A DNA stretch of 49,915 nt from a virus, in the IMG/VR virus record IMGVR_UViG_3300027972_000019, positions 1 through 49,915 of that record; one strand, written 5' to 3'. The position numbers were made by a program, and so were the translations under genes. Below are positions 35,792-41,895 of the stretch, piece after piece (the stretch's first letter is position 1; every line of letters starts with the position of its first letter). The notes under the pieces were generated by a model. It ran no database searches and was not told where the DNA came from. It worked only from the letters and a program-made list of their open reading frames with translations.

Positions 35792-35823
35792 CAAAGATAT
35801 ATACTATAATTGACATTTCCAAA
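35792..35823 (-). promoter_or_regulatory. Bacteroidetes-type promoter
   Basis: Minus-strand -7 box TATCTTTG (plus 35792-35799) and -33 box TTTG (35820-35823), 20-base spacer, a full match to TTTG/TAnnTTTG. It drives the operon 35.8 to 31.0 kb and lies directly after the terminator of the chaperone operon. Confidence 0.8.
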
Positions 35824-35832
35824 TTTTTTAAT

Positions 35833-35859
35833 AAAAAAATCTCCTTTAGTAGGAGATTT
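35833..35859 (-). terminator. Intrinsic terminator of the chaperone operon
   Basis: A 9-bp stem (AAATCTCCT with AGGAGATTT, plus 35837-35845 and 35851-35859, 5-base loop) followed on the minus strand by seven T (A-run at 35833-35839). The stem overlaps the last codons of the Hsp20 gene. Confidence 0.8.
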
Positions 35860-36193
35860 CTATTTTTTTACTTGGTAAAGCCTTTTTTTGATCTTCTTTA
35901 GGGATGTCTATAATCAGCATACCATTTTTATAAGTAGCCTTAGCTTTTTCTAAGTCATAGGCTGTATCCCATTGTCTTGTAATTATAGAATAGGTTCGTA
36001 ATCGCTTACCATCTTCTATCTTCAGTTGAAGCTCATCATCATTTACAGACAGATCAAAGGCCTCTTTTTCATACCCAGGAACTGCAATTTTAATCTGCAT
36101 TCCGAACTTATCATAGTTCCAATTTGACCACATTGGAACTTTATTGTCATAATAATTGACAAATGTTGAATTAAATAAATCTAAAAAATTCAT
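35846..36193 (-). CDS. Hsp20/alpha-crystallin-like small chaperone
   Basis: 115 residues, holding unfolded proteins without ATP. After a short N-terminal arm, residues 30-110 form the alpha-crystallin beta-sandwich: MQIKIAVPGYEKEAFDLSVNDDELQLKIED, the variable loop, then ATYKNGMLIIDIPKEDQ, the typical strand pair of the family (A-x-x-x-NG-hLxhxhPK). The canonical C-terminal I-x-I motif is weak (KKIEI). Phages carry Hsp20 genes to assist capsid folding. Co-transcribed with the GroES-like gene. Confidence 0.8.
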   Translation of the reverse strand: MNFLDLFNSTFVNYYDNKVPMWSNWNYDKFGMQIKIAVPGYEKEAFDLSVNDDELQLKIEDGKRLRTYSIITRQWDTAYDLEKAKATYKNGMLIIDIPKEDQKKALPSKKIEISY

Positions 36194-36197
36194 AATA

Positions 36198-36479
36198 CTA
36201 CTTTTTAAATCCTACACCTTTATTGCTTATTGAATCATCACTTGTTCCGTGATCTATAACTCTTATCTCATCTTTATATTTTACACCAAGAAACCAACGC
36301 TCCTCTCTAACCATTTGGTTTGCAAGGTCTTTATCAACACTAGTCCAGAATAAACCTTGAGTCATTTTCTTTTTATGTACAGCAGAACTACCATCAAAAA
36401 TCTCTATTAGCTTATTTCTATAATCATCAAATCCTTTACCTGTAGTCACGTATGCTATACTATTCTGTATCTTTGACAT
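36198..36479 (-). CDS. Small hypothetical protein
   Basis: 93 residues, mixed charge, Phe/Trp-containing helix (QGLFWTSVDKDLANQMVREERWFLGVKY). It overlaps the 105-residue gene by 20 bases and precedes Hsp20 by 4 bases. Unknown function; context suggests folding or early host takeover. Confidence 0.45.
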   Translation of the reverse strand: MSKIQNSIAYVTTGKGFDDYRNKLIEIFDGSSAVHKKKMTQGLFWTSVDKDLANQMVREERWFLGVKYKDEIRVIDHGTSDDSISNKGVGFKK

Positions 36480-36777
36480 AAGTATGCCCCTTCTGTTTTT
36501 TATTTATACCAAGTTCTTTTTTATATTCATTCCAAACATCATTTCTTACTTTGGAAGTATGTATAAGAGTACCCCTTCTATACCTTTTAAGCTCTTTGGC
36601 TAAAAGCTCTCTTATACGTTTTGTATGTTCAGCATCTAAATTTCTAGGCCTCATTCCAGAGAATATTGCAACTAAATCTTCAAATTGAATTTGCAATCTT
36701 ATTTCTTCCTCTCCTTGCTTAAAAATAAATGTTCTATAAGTCTGTCCCTCGTCTAGGGTTGATTCTAAAAATCCCAT
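36460..36777 (-). CDS. Small hypothetical protein, possible RNA/DNA-binding
   Basis: 105 residues. N-terminal beta-rich half (RTFIFKQGEEEIRLQIQFEDL), then a strongly basic helical half with RIRELLAKELKRYRRGTL. The basic helix could bind nucleic acid. Flanked by 2 bases from the GroES-like gene and overlapping the 93-residue gene. Not recognised. Confidence 0.45.
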   Translation of the reverse strand: MGFLESTLDEGQTYRTFIFKQGEEEIRLQIQFEDLVAIFSGMRPRNLDAEHTKRIRELLAKELKRYRRGTLIHTSKVRNDVWNEYKKELGINKKQKGHTYVKDTE

Positions 36778-36779
36778 AA

Positions 36780-37100
36780 TTAATTCAACTTTCTTTTATC
36801 AACTTTTATACCAAAATCAAAGTCTTCCTTATCTACTGCCACCTTGACATTCATCCTTGGGATTACTGCATATTTGTCGTTTTTCCAGTCAAATCCTTCA
36901 GCGGTCCTAAAATCTAAAACGATGTCTCCTATGCTAAGATCTGTAATATCTTTAGATAAAGCAACTACCTCTGCATAATCTACCATAGGTTTTGGGGTAT
37001 TACCCTCAGGAGCCAGGATTATTCCTCCTTTTAATTTAATCTTAATTAGGACAGATCCTAATTGCAACTTCATCTTACTAATGTCTTTAATTCTTTCCAT
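36780..37100 (-). CDS. GroES-like co-chaperonin
   Basis: 106 residues, the length of a GroES subunit. VLIKIKLKGGIILAPEGNTPKP corresponds to the GroES start (strand, mobile loop, then a hydrophobic IxL-type tripeptide, here IIL). MVDYAEVVALSKDITDLSIGDIVLDF matches the EG.V.AVG......hKhGDhVhh block, and KYAVIPRMNVKVAV the C-terminal strand. Phage GroES analogues (T4 gp31, CocO) replace the host cap so that GroEL can fold capsid protein. It overlaps the nucleotidase gene by 14 bases; an Hsp20 is downstream. Confidence 0.75.
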   Translation of the reverse strand: MERIKDISKMKLQLGSVLIKIKLKGGIILAPEGNTPKPMVDYAEVVALSKDITDLSIGDIVLDFRTAEGFDWKNDKYAVIPRMNVKVAVDKEDFDFGIKVDKRKLN

Positions 37101-37944
37101 CTACTTTACGTTTTTCAAACCACAATAAAAATAATACATTACACATTGCATGAGCTAAATGGCTTAAGCCAGACTCACTATCATTCAATTCTCCTTGTCT
37201 ACTAGCTGATAGATGTCTCATAAGAGCTGCATAATATCTATCTTTTTCCACTCCTTGCCAATTGTTAGGGCCATATTTTTCGGAGCCAAAAGTGAGTATT
37301 TTGACTACATCTTCTACACAATCAATAGGCAGGAGATCCCATCTAAGTTTACCTGTATCAAACTTCTTGCTTCTTCTTTCATATAACATTGTTCCAATTA
37401 AACCACTTTGTATTACTTTCCAAACCTTACCAAAAGTAAGATCTGCTGTATTCCAATTAGAAGGCACTAAAATAGCACTTCCTCCTGCTGCTCTGAAACT
37501 ATCTATATTCTTTTTATAATCATCTATAAGAATACCATTACCGGCTAATAGATATTTCCTACTACCAAAGATAACTCCATCTGATTTAATATTTAAATAT
37601 TTTTCTAACCAGGCTAATTTTTCTACTACACAAATAGGATCTAAGGAAGGGGCTGTTAAAATAGTTACGTCTCCTATCTGACACAACTCTTCATATAATT
37701 TCTTGTACCAAGGGTATGGTTCTATATTTAACCAAAAATTAGGAGTCTTCTCTATACTCCTCCAAAACTCTTTTACAGTAATATTATAGTAATCATATGT
37801 TTCCCAGGCTCCAAATTCTGTAGCATATTGCTTCATAGTAATTTCTTTACCATAATCTCTGTTTAAAGAGTCAACAGCACTAGAAATAAAATCTGCTAAA
37901 ACCCCATCCATGTCTAATAAAATCTGTGTTCTTTTTTGTTCCAT
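37087..37944 (-). CDS. 5'(3')-deoxyribonucleotidase fused to DUF5664 (dATP/dGTP diphosphohydrolase-like) domain
   Basis: I place the start at 37944 (MEQKRTQILLDMDG, 285 residues); an upstream ATG at 38013 would lie within the promoter. Residues 7-190 are a HAD-type NT5C phosphatase: LLDMDGVLADF with nucleophile Asp11 and Asp13, TAPS at about 108, GVIFGSRKYLL, and ILIDDYKKN for the metal-binding Asp pair. Residues 200-285 form a DUF5664 domain (KFDTGKLRWDLLPI, TFGSEKYGPNNW, RHLSASRQGE, SGLSHLAHAMCNVLFLL) related to phage dATP/dGTP diphosphohydrolases. Together they would adjust dNTP/dNMP pools. The two-domain fusion is notable. Confidence 0.8.
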   Translation of the reverse strand: MEQKRTQILLDMDGVLADFISSAVDSLNRDYGKEITMKQYATEFGAWETYDYYNITVKEFWRSIEKTPNFWLNIEPYPWYKKLYEELCQIGDVTILTAPSLDPICVVEKLAWLEKYLNIKSDGVIFGSRKYLLAGNGILIDDYKKNIDSFRAAGGSAILVPSNWNTADLTFGKVWKVIQSGLIGTMLYERRSKKFDTGKLRWDLLPIDCVEDVVKILTFGSEKYGPNNWQGVEKDRYYAALMRHLSASRQGELNDSESGLSHLAHAMCNVLFLLWFEKRKVDGKN

Positions 37945-37970
37945 GCAATATATAAATTTAATTAACGATA

Positions 37971-38002
37971 CAAAGGTACAACACATATTTATATCTACCA
38001 AA
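37971..38002 (-). promoter_or_regulatory. Bacteroidetes-type promoter
   Basis: Minus-strand -7 box TACCTTTG (plus 37971-37978) and -33 box TTTG (37999-38002), spacer 20 bases, a perfect match. The expected start site near 37964 leaves a short leader before the nucleotidase ATG at 37944, which argues against the earlier ATG at 38013. Confidence 0.85.
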
Positions 38003-38020
38003 CATTTCTTCAATTATTTT

Positions 38021-38056
38021 CAAAAAAAATTAGCCCCTGAGGGAGAGGGGCTAATT
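38021..38056 (-). terminator. Intrinsic terminator
   Basis: Ten-base arms AATTAGCCCC and GGGGCTAATT (plus 38029-38038 and 38047-38056) around an 8-base loop, followed on the minus strand by a T-run (A-run at plus 38022-38029). It closes the HNH/50-residue membrane protein transcript, directly before the next promoter. Confidence 0.85.
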
Positions 38057-38117
38057 AACACGGAGTATTTATTCTACCTCCGGTTCTGAGATTGTAGAGA
38101 ATCTCGCCTAGGAATTA

Positions 38118-38270
38118 TTACTTATTCCAATCATTCAACTTTGCCAGCATTGCCAGAGTAACTAATCCAACTAGAATGAGTACTCCAAATACAGGACTAA
38201 CTAAAGTTCCAATAAAAGTGGTTAATCCTGCTAACATGGGATACCATTCTGATTTTACAAAATCTTTCAT
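38118..38270 (-). CDS. 50-residue membrane protein
   Basis: Short gene from ATG 38270 to TAA 38118: MKDFVKSEWYPMLAGLTTF then a Leu/Val/Ile/Gly-rich membrane stretch, ending LAKLNDWNK. Two closely spaced hydrophobic segments (about residues 11-25 and 26-44) are possible. It follows the HNH gene by 14 bases and is closed by a strong terminator. Small holin-like or host-interaction peptide; role unknown. Confidence 0.6.
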   Translation of the reverse strand: MKDFVKSEWYPMLAGLTTFIGTLVSPVFGVLILVGLVTLAMLAKLNDWNK

Positions 38271-38284
38271 AACTTACTATAATA

Positions 38285-38800
38285 TTACTTAACTTTACCA
38301 TGATTTTTTAAATATGTCTCAAGTTCTTCTAACGTCATAGATTTTAATTTATTATACATTTCAAGAACTTTAAATTTTCCCACATATTTCTCAATCAATT
38401 CTTTTTTCTTTCTAACTCTAATTTCAGCTTTCTTATTTGTTATATAATCTAAACCTTTTGGTTTATTAATTTTAAAAGAAATATGTTTTTTATCTTCTAC
38501 TCTTTTTTTATTTTTATGAGATTTTTTTAACGGTACTATATACTCTCTATTCTTCTTCCAGACTTCATCTCTAATCTCAATATCATGTTCTTTATGCCAT
38601 TTACTATGACAATTGCTACATAGAGTTATTAGAACATTATATGGGTATTCCCAGGCTTTCTTACCTCGTACATAGTACTTATGATGTACATTTAAATTAT
38701 GAGTTGAGTTACACTCAGAACATTTAAAATGATCTCTTTTTAAGATTTTAAATCTTTTACTAATCCATCTTGGATCTTGTAGTTGTTCTGAATACTTCAT
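38285..38800 (-). CDS. HNH endonuclease, free-standing homing-type
   Basis: Start at 38800 (MKYSEQLQDPRWISKRFKIL, 171 residues) preferred over 38812. The nuclease core covers about residues 10-80: CSECN zinc pair, LNVHHKYYVRG (the HH of the HNH motif), WEYPYNVLITLCSNCHSKWH giving N and the second CxxC plus the last His. The C-terminal half is very basic (Lys/Arg-rich), suitable for DNA binding. Free-standing HNH genes in phages are usually mobile or assist packaging. A leader of about 200 bases precedes it. Confidence 0.8.
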   Translation of the reverse strand: MKYSEQLQDPRWISKRFKILKRDHFKCSECNSTHNLNVHHKYYVRGKKAWEYPYNVLITLCSNCHSKWHKEHDIEIRDEVWKKNREYIVPLKKSHKNKKRVEDKKHISFKINKPKGLDYITNKKAEIRVRKKKELIEKYVGKFKVLEMYNKLKSMTLEELETYLKNHGKVK

Positions 38801-39016
38801 AACATGCCCCATAGGGTTCCCCCATCTTTTAGTTTTTTGGTTAATCGTACAACACTTGGTCTTTGTTTACCCCTAGCCTACTATTACCCTTACCATCGGT
38901 GGTTGTAGTCGTGTGCTTAACTAACTTATTTTTACCATGGAGGACTCTCTTCCTATTTGGAGATTCACCCCCCACCCGTCTTTTCCCTGTAGGTACTCAG
39001 AGGTTGGACTGGATTT
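38801..39016 (-). other. Long untranslated leader of the HNH gene
   Basis: From the promoter at 39023-39053 to the ATG at 38800, about 215 bases show no minus-strand gene. They are G+C-richer than their neighbours, with a run of six C (plus 38971-38976), a short ACCATCGGTGGT hairpin, and GGAGGACTCTC. The plus-strand open frame within it (38863-39045) has no coding signature. Could be a regulatory leader or a remnant of a mobile element; no riboswitch class recognised. Confidence 0.4.
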
Positions 39017-39022
39017 ACTTTG

Positions 39023-39053
39023 CAAATATAAAACCTTTATTTTAAATATCAAA
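39023..39053 (-). promoter_or_regulatory. Bacteroidetes-type promoter
   Basis: Minus-strand -7 box TATATTTG (plus 39023-39030) and -33 box TTTG (39050-39053), spacer 19 bases. Transcribes the leader, HNH gene and the small membrane protein. Confidence 0.75.
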
Positions 39054-39067
39054 ATAATTAGGTAAAA

Positions 39068-39103
39068 AAAATCTACTAACTTTTAATAGGTTACCTATTA
39101 AAA
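39068..39103 (-). terminator. Hairpin terminator of the RusA operon
   Basis: Ten-base arms TTTTAATAGG (39081-39090) and CCTATTAAAA (39094-39103) with a 3-base loop, overlapping the end of the 81-residue gene. Eight T follow about ten bases later on the minus strand (A-run plus 39064-39071), a little far for a classic terminator. Confidence 0.6.
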
Positions 39104-39343
39104 ACTAACATCTATATTATAAGTACCAGTACCACATGTAATTGTGGGCCAACTTGGCTCCTGGTAGGGTACAGTAATTGGATAGACCCAGGGATAATAA
39201 GTATAAGTAGTTTGCTCTAAATTTAAAGTATACTCCTTATAATCCTCTCCCAACATATTAAATAATGTCTCTAAAAGCACCCCAATCTTAATATTTTCTA
39301 AGATCTGAATAGTTTTATTGTTTGTATCTATCTGTATTTTCAT
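39098..39343 (-). CDS. Hypothetical protein, Tyr/Pro-rich C-terminus
   Basis: 81 residues. Residues 1-45 mix strands and a helix (QIDTNNKTIQILENIKIGVLLETLFNM); the C-terminal part is Tyr/Pro/Thr-rich. Overlaps the zinc-protein gene by 29 bases. This last gene of the operon is followed by a hairpin. Function unknown. Confidence 0.45.
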   Translation of the reverse strand: MKIQIDTNNKTIQILENIKIGVLLETLFNMLGEDYKEYTLNLEQTTYTYYPWVYPITVPYQEPSWPTITCGTGTYNIDVSF

Positions 39344-39506
39344 CCTTAATTAAATATTTATCTGAACTACCTATACGATCTTCAATCTCTATTAAAGACC
39401 CTACTTTACAACATCCGTCTCCTACAAGACCTTCAGCATCCTGGATAATAGGTAGATCCTTATTACCCACATAAATTCTACCACAAATCATACATTTATA
39501 TCTCAT
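39315..39506 (-). CDS. Small rubredoxin/zinc-ribbon-like protein
   Basis: Start taken at 39506 (MRYKCMICGRIYVGNKDLP, 63 residues), since the 23 residues before it are basic and overlap the RusA gene. CMICGRIYVG is a rubredoxin-like knuckle; a second Cys pair, GDGCC, lies near residue 33, giving a possible four-Cys metal site. Acidic C-terminus. Probably a regulator or adaptor, not an enzyme. Confidence 0.5.
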   Translation of the reverse strand: MRYKCMICGRIYVGNKDLPIIQDAEGLVGDGCCKVGSLIEIEDRIGSSDKYLIKDENTDRYKQ

Positions 39507-39858
39507 ATATAATAATTTTTCCTTCTTCCCACCAGATCTTTGATGCCTCAATCTTCCAAATTCCTGAATCCTCAATCTTTAAACAATCATTTAAAGCCTT
39601 TAATAAATTATCCAAGTCAGGTTTTTGTTGATGAGGCTTCCCTAACAATCCCTTCCTCTTACTATTACTCCAAGATTCTGGCATTGGCATTAAAAACTCC
39701 ACCCTATACTTATCAGGTAATTCAAATTTATTCAATCTACATAAAGCATTCAGATGATCTTTGAATGCAAAATACCTATCTACTATAGGTCTATGTTTCC
39801 AAATGTCGCTACGTGTCATCCTTGGTTTAGCCACAGGATTAATAACTAATTCAATCAT
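39496..39858 (-). CDS. rusA: RusA-type Holliday junction resolvase
   Basis: 120 residues, the family length. It cleaves four-way DNA junctions formed during replication or recombination. Typical segments: KPRMTRSD near the start (NP.PKPR.R pattern), then QQKPDLDNLLKALNDCL with the catalytic Asp pair, and IEDSGIWKIEASKIWW, corresponding to the DD..I..h..K strand. One acidic residue of the canonical DDxxV is Glu here (EDS). Located in the early minus-strand operon; overlaps the 23-residue peptide gene upstream. Confidence 0.85.
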   Translation of the reverse strand: MIELVINPVAKPRMTRSDIWKHRPIVDRYFAFKDHLNALCRLNKFELPDKYRVEFLMPMPESWSNSKRKGLLGKPHQQKPDLDNLLKALNDCLKIEDSGIWKIEASKIWWEEGKIIIYEI

Positions 39859-39922
39859 CTATTTTAGTTGCATAAATTAATAATCCTACCACCACTATAA
39901 AAGCTACAATTAATATCATCAT
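39851..39922 (-). CDS. 23-residue membrane peptide
   Basis: ATG 39922 to TGA 39851 encodes MMILIVAFIVVVGLLIYATK then IDD: one transmembrane helix with a short charged tail. Its ATGATG start overlaps the TGA of the 103-residue gene (ATGA), and its end overlaps the RusA start by 8 bases, so it is translationally coupled on both sides. Confidence 0.55.
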   Translation of the reverse strand: MMILIVAFIVVVGLLIYATKIDD

Positions 39923-40230
39923 ATTATTTTAGTTTTAAATGCAAGGTAAAAACATTCATCCTTAATCTTCTTATCATTCTCTGATATAATTATCTTATAC
40001 CCCATATAATTAAGAATAGTGCATTTTCCAAAATCCTTAACTTTCTGATTAAGCTCTACAGATAATTGGCTACTATTACTAACTGAAGTTAAATTTTGTA
40101 CCTGCCTTTCTACTTCTTCTAATAATACCTTATAATTATCCCTATCTAATTCTACATATACAATCATATCCTTAATCAAGTCATATTGTATACCATGTAA
40201 GCATCTGTCAATTGTTCCAAGTATTCCCAT
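39919..40230 (-). CDS. Hypothetical early protein
   Basis: 103 residues, soluble, with a central helix of about 35 residues (NYKVLLEEVERQVQNLTSV...) and a beta-rich end. It is the first gene after the divergent region promoter (40256-40287), so it is likely expressed early and strongly. No family recognised; host takeover or regulation are typical roles for this position. Confidence 0.5.
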   Translation of the reverse strand: MGILGTIDRCLHGIQYDLIKDMIVYVELDRDNYKVLLEEVERQVQNLTSVSNSSQLSVELNQKVKDFGKCTILNYMGYKIIISENDKKIKDECFYLAFKTKII

Positions 40231-40255
40231 ATATTATATATATAAATTAATTCTG

Positions 40256-40287
40256 CAAAGTTAAGTACTATTATTGAGACTACCAAA
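40256..40287 (-). promoter_or_regulatory. Leftward promoter at the divergence point
   Basis: Minus-strand -7 box TAACTTTG (plus 40256-40263) and -33 box TTTG (40284-40287), spacer 20 bases, perfect consensus. Start of the leftward RusA operon, about 26 bases before its first ATG. Confidence 0.8.
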
Positions 40288-40538
40288 TTTTTAAGTACTT
40301 ATTTTTAAGCCGGGGGTACTTTTTATGAAATTGGTGATATCCCCCTAGGTCTAATGGGAGATATAGAGAGTGTGTAGTTTATAGAGTATTTATTACAGTA
40401 GAGAGAGCGTGTATAATAATATTATTGGTAGGTATAGAGAGAGTGTAGGTCTCTTCCAACCAACACCCCGCCCACATTCGTGAGTGGGTAGTATCCCCAC
40501 TGTCTAAATTTTTCTATGTCAAATTTAACTTTTATGCT
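40288..40538. promoter_or_regulatory. Divergent control region
   Basis: No gene on either strand from 40231 to 40538 (308 bases). It holds the leftward promoter, three imperfect repeats (40362-40448), a G+C-rich part with the hairpin CCCAC/GTGGG near 40491-40507 that competes with GTGGG/CCCAC ending near 40500, and TAACTTTT just before the rightward gene. A control region or replication origin is likely. Confidence 0.45.
40362..40448 (+). repeat. Three imperfect direct repeats (iteron-like)
   Basis: Copies TATAGAGAGTGTGTAG (40362-40377), TAGAGAGAGCGTGTA (40399-40413) and TATAGAGAGAGTGTAG (40433-40448), spaced roughly 35-37 bases centre to centre. The intervening bases are AT-rich and unlike each other, so the repeat itself is conserved. 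Suited to binding a regulator, origin protein or phage RNA polymerase. Confidence 0.6.
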
Positions 40539-40817
40539 ATGCAAAAAGGATTAAGAGCCGCATTCGGCTCAAAGAAAGTCCGCCTTACCAGTTGGACTCC
40601 TACCAGTACTGACGAGCAGACTGGATTGATCGATTATGAAGAAATCGACCGTGATGGTGAAGTCACCAACACTGGTACTGCACAGATTTTCAATTGTGCA
40701 GACGAGCTTGAGCTCGATGACGAGAATTGCCTTACAGGCAATAGCAGACTCTCCGCAAGCGGTGAGTTTATCTCGGTCAGGAAGCCCTTCGACAGGAAAG
40801 GACTTGGAAGGAAGTAA
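40539..40817 (+). CDS. Hypothetical protein, first rightward gene
   Basis: 92 residues, acidic middle with two Cys (IFNCADELELDDENCLTG) between Arg/Lys-rich ends; beta-rich. Codon use is clearly G+C-richer than in all following right-arm genes. Perhaps a nucleic-acid-binding or regulatory protein of a different origin. A 7-bp GGAAGGA/TCCTTCC hairpin with TTTATT overlaps its stop (40806-40827), serving as its terminator. Confidence 0.5.
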   Translation: MQKGLRAAFGSKKVRLTSWTPTSTDEQTGLIDYEEIDRDGEVTNTGTAQIFNCADELELDDENCLTGNSRLSASGEFISVRKPFDRKGLGRK

Positions 40818-40827
40818 TCCTTCCTTT
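40806..40827 (+). terminator. Terminator-like hairpin at the end of the first rightward gene
   Basis: GGAAGGA (40806-40812) pairs with TCCTTCC (40818-40824), loop AGTAA, followed by TTTATT. The stop codon TAA lies in the loop/3' edge. Confidence 0.55.
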
Positions 40828-41088
40828 ATTACAATGAGAGCTATGGTTTCTGTGACATCATCATCACAGTCACCACTCTCATTGTCATTACCTTTGTTTC
40901 TTGGTTAACTAGTCTTACTTTAGCTACTAATAGCTACTAATAGCTACTTTCATAGGTCATTCACCTTTAGAATAGAGGGTCTTACAATGCTGTAAGTGGT
41001 TGAGTATGAAGAGGTAGACACACTAACCTACTCTTTCACTCTTTTCATCATCATTCAATTTGTTTATTAATCTAATAATATAACCTAA
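40828..41088 (+). other. Structured intergenic region with tandem repeat
   Basis: No gene. It contains a long hairpin with 9-bp outer arms CAATGAGAG (40832-40840)/CTCTCATTG (40876-40884) and inner CTGTGA/TCACAG; a perfect tandem repeat TAGCTACTAA (2.7 copies, 40921-40947); a CTTAC/GTAAG hairpin near 40980-40997; and a TACCTTTG box at 40889-40896 without a matching -33 box. Possible small RNA or 5' leader. Confidence 0.4.
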
Positions 41089-41319
41089 ATGAGAGAAATA
41101 ATTTATGCTGTACCTGCAATATTGTTAGATCAGCAAATTCAGCCGGCTATTGATGCATTAAATAAAATTGATCCAGCAATAGTAAAAGCATTTATGGTCT
41201 CAAAAAGTAATTTTGATCGTGAAATTCGTCTTCAAATTACTGATACTGATGAAGATAGAATATCAGATAGTGATTTATTTTATCTTGGAATATTATTTGG
41301 AAGAAATATTAAATTATAA
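41089..41319 (+). CDS. Small hypothetical protein
   Basis: 76 residues, acidic, with a central helical part (LLDQQIQPAIDALNKIDPAIVKAFM) and a beta-like segment, then SDSDLFYLGILFGRNIKL. AT-rich codons typical of the right arm. No motif. Followed by an 11-bp hairpin. Confidence 0.5.
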   Translation: MREIIYAVPAILLDQQIQPAIDALNKIDPAIVKAFMVSKSNFDREIRLQITDTDEDRISDSDLFYLGILFGRNIKL

Positions 41320-41321
41320 CA

Positions 41322-41354
41322 TAAGGAGCTGAACTTAAAACACTCAGCTCCTTA
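41322..41354 (+). terminator. 11-bp hairpin after the 76-residue gene
   Basis: TAAGGAGCTGA (41322-41332) pairs perfectly with TCAGCTCCTTA (41344-41354) around an 11-base loop, three bases after the stop codon. No T-run follows (ATTATATC), so it may be a weak terminator or an mRNA stabiliser. Confidence 0.5.
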
Positions 41355-41370
41355 ATTATATCATTAGAAA

Positions 41371-41576
41371 GCAGAAAGACTAGGACTACATTGTCTCTGC
41401 ACTTAGCATTAGATCACGCAAGTGAGATGTAGCATGATGATTATAAACCCTGGATGAAACAGTGAGATAACTACTCATAAGTCATATAATTTAAAATATA
41501 TATGAGTGCATATATGGTTGATAGAACTGCAGTGAATGCAGAGTAACTCAGCTTGATGGCACATAATCCAGGTTTT
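41371..41576 (+). ncRNA. Candidate structured RNA (about 205 nt)
   Basis: Helices visible: GCAGA..GAC/GTC-TCTGC (41371-41380 with 41393-41400), CTACAT/ATGTAG (41386-41391 with 41427-41432), which crosses the former to give a pseudoknot arrangement, a TCAC-GCAA-GTGA hairpin with a GNRA loop (41414-41425), and a long-range closing helix AAACCCTGGAT/ATCCAGGTTT (41445-41455 with 41566-41575, one bulged C) around CTCATA/TATGAG and CTGCA/TGCAG hairpins. No coding frame. Class unknown; a mRNA leader for the next gene is the alternative. Confidence 0.45.
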
Positions 41577-41607
41577 AACTATTAAATAATCCTTAACAAA
41601 TATTACC

Positions 41608-41895
41608 ATGATACTACTTATAATTATTTTTATTGCAGTCATATCTTTTATCATATTTATGTATTATCGTCTTATACATGCTCCTAATAGATATGATATT
41701 GTATATAAAGCTATATCAAAAAGATATTATCCAAGATGTAACGGATACTTTATATACTATACTCGTGCTGAGTATGAACTAACTAAAACGCCTGCTGGCT
41801 GTTTATATGGTCCTACTAAAGAAAGAGCCATTGAAATTATTAATGAATATAAAGAATTTCTTGGCTTAACAGATAAAATAATACCTTTAGATTAA
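41608..41895 (+). CDS. Small membrane-anchored protein
   Basis: 95 residues with one N-terminal transmembrane helix (about residues 2-21, LIIIFIAVISFIIFMYYR) followed by Arg and a soluble, Tyr/Lys-rich domain (YDIVYKAISKRYYPRCNGYFIYYTR). The orientation should place the soluble part in the cytoplasm. No family recognised. Confidence 0.5.
   Translation: MILLIIIFIAVISFIIFMYYRLIHAPNRYDIVYKAISKRYYPRCNGYFIYYTRAEYELTKTPAGCLYGPTKERAIEIINEYKEFLGLTDKIIPLD

Noticed and set aside
37945-38013. N-terminal extension of the nucleotidase from ATG 38013
   Set aside because: The extension overlaps a perfect promoter and its expected start site; the HAD domain starts right after the ATG at 37944.
38863-39045. 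Plus-strand open frame in the HNH leader
   Set aside because: It runs against all neighbouring genes, overlaps the minus-strand promoter and has low-complexity composition unlike the phage genes.
40889-40896. Rightward TACCTTTG promoter box
   Set aside because: The -7 sequence is perfect, but no TTTG lies 19-21 bases upstream, so it was only mentioned in the region entry.
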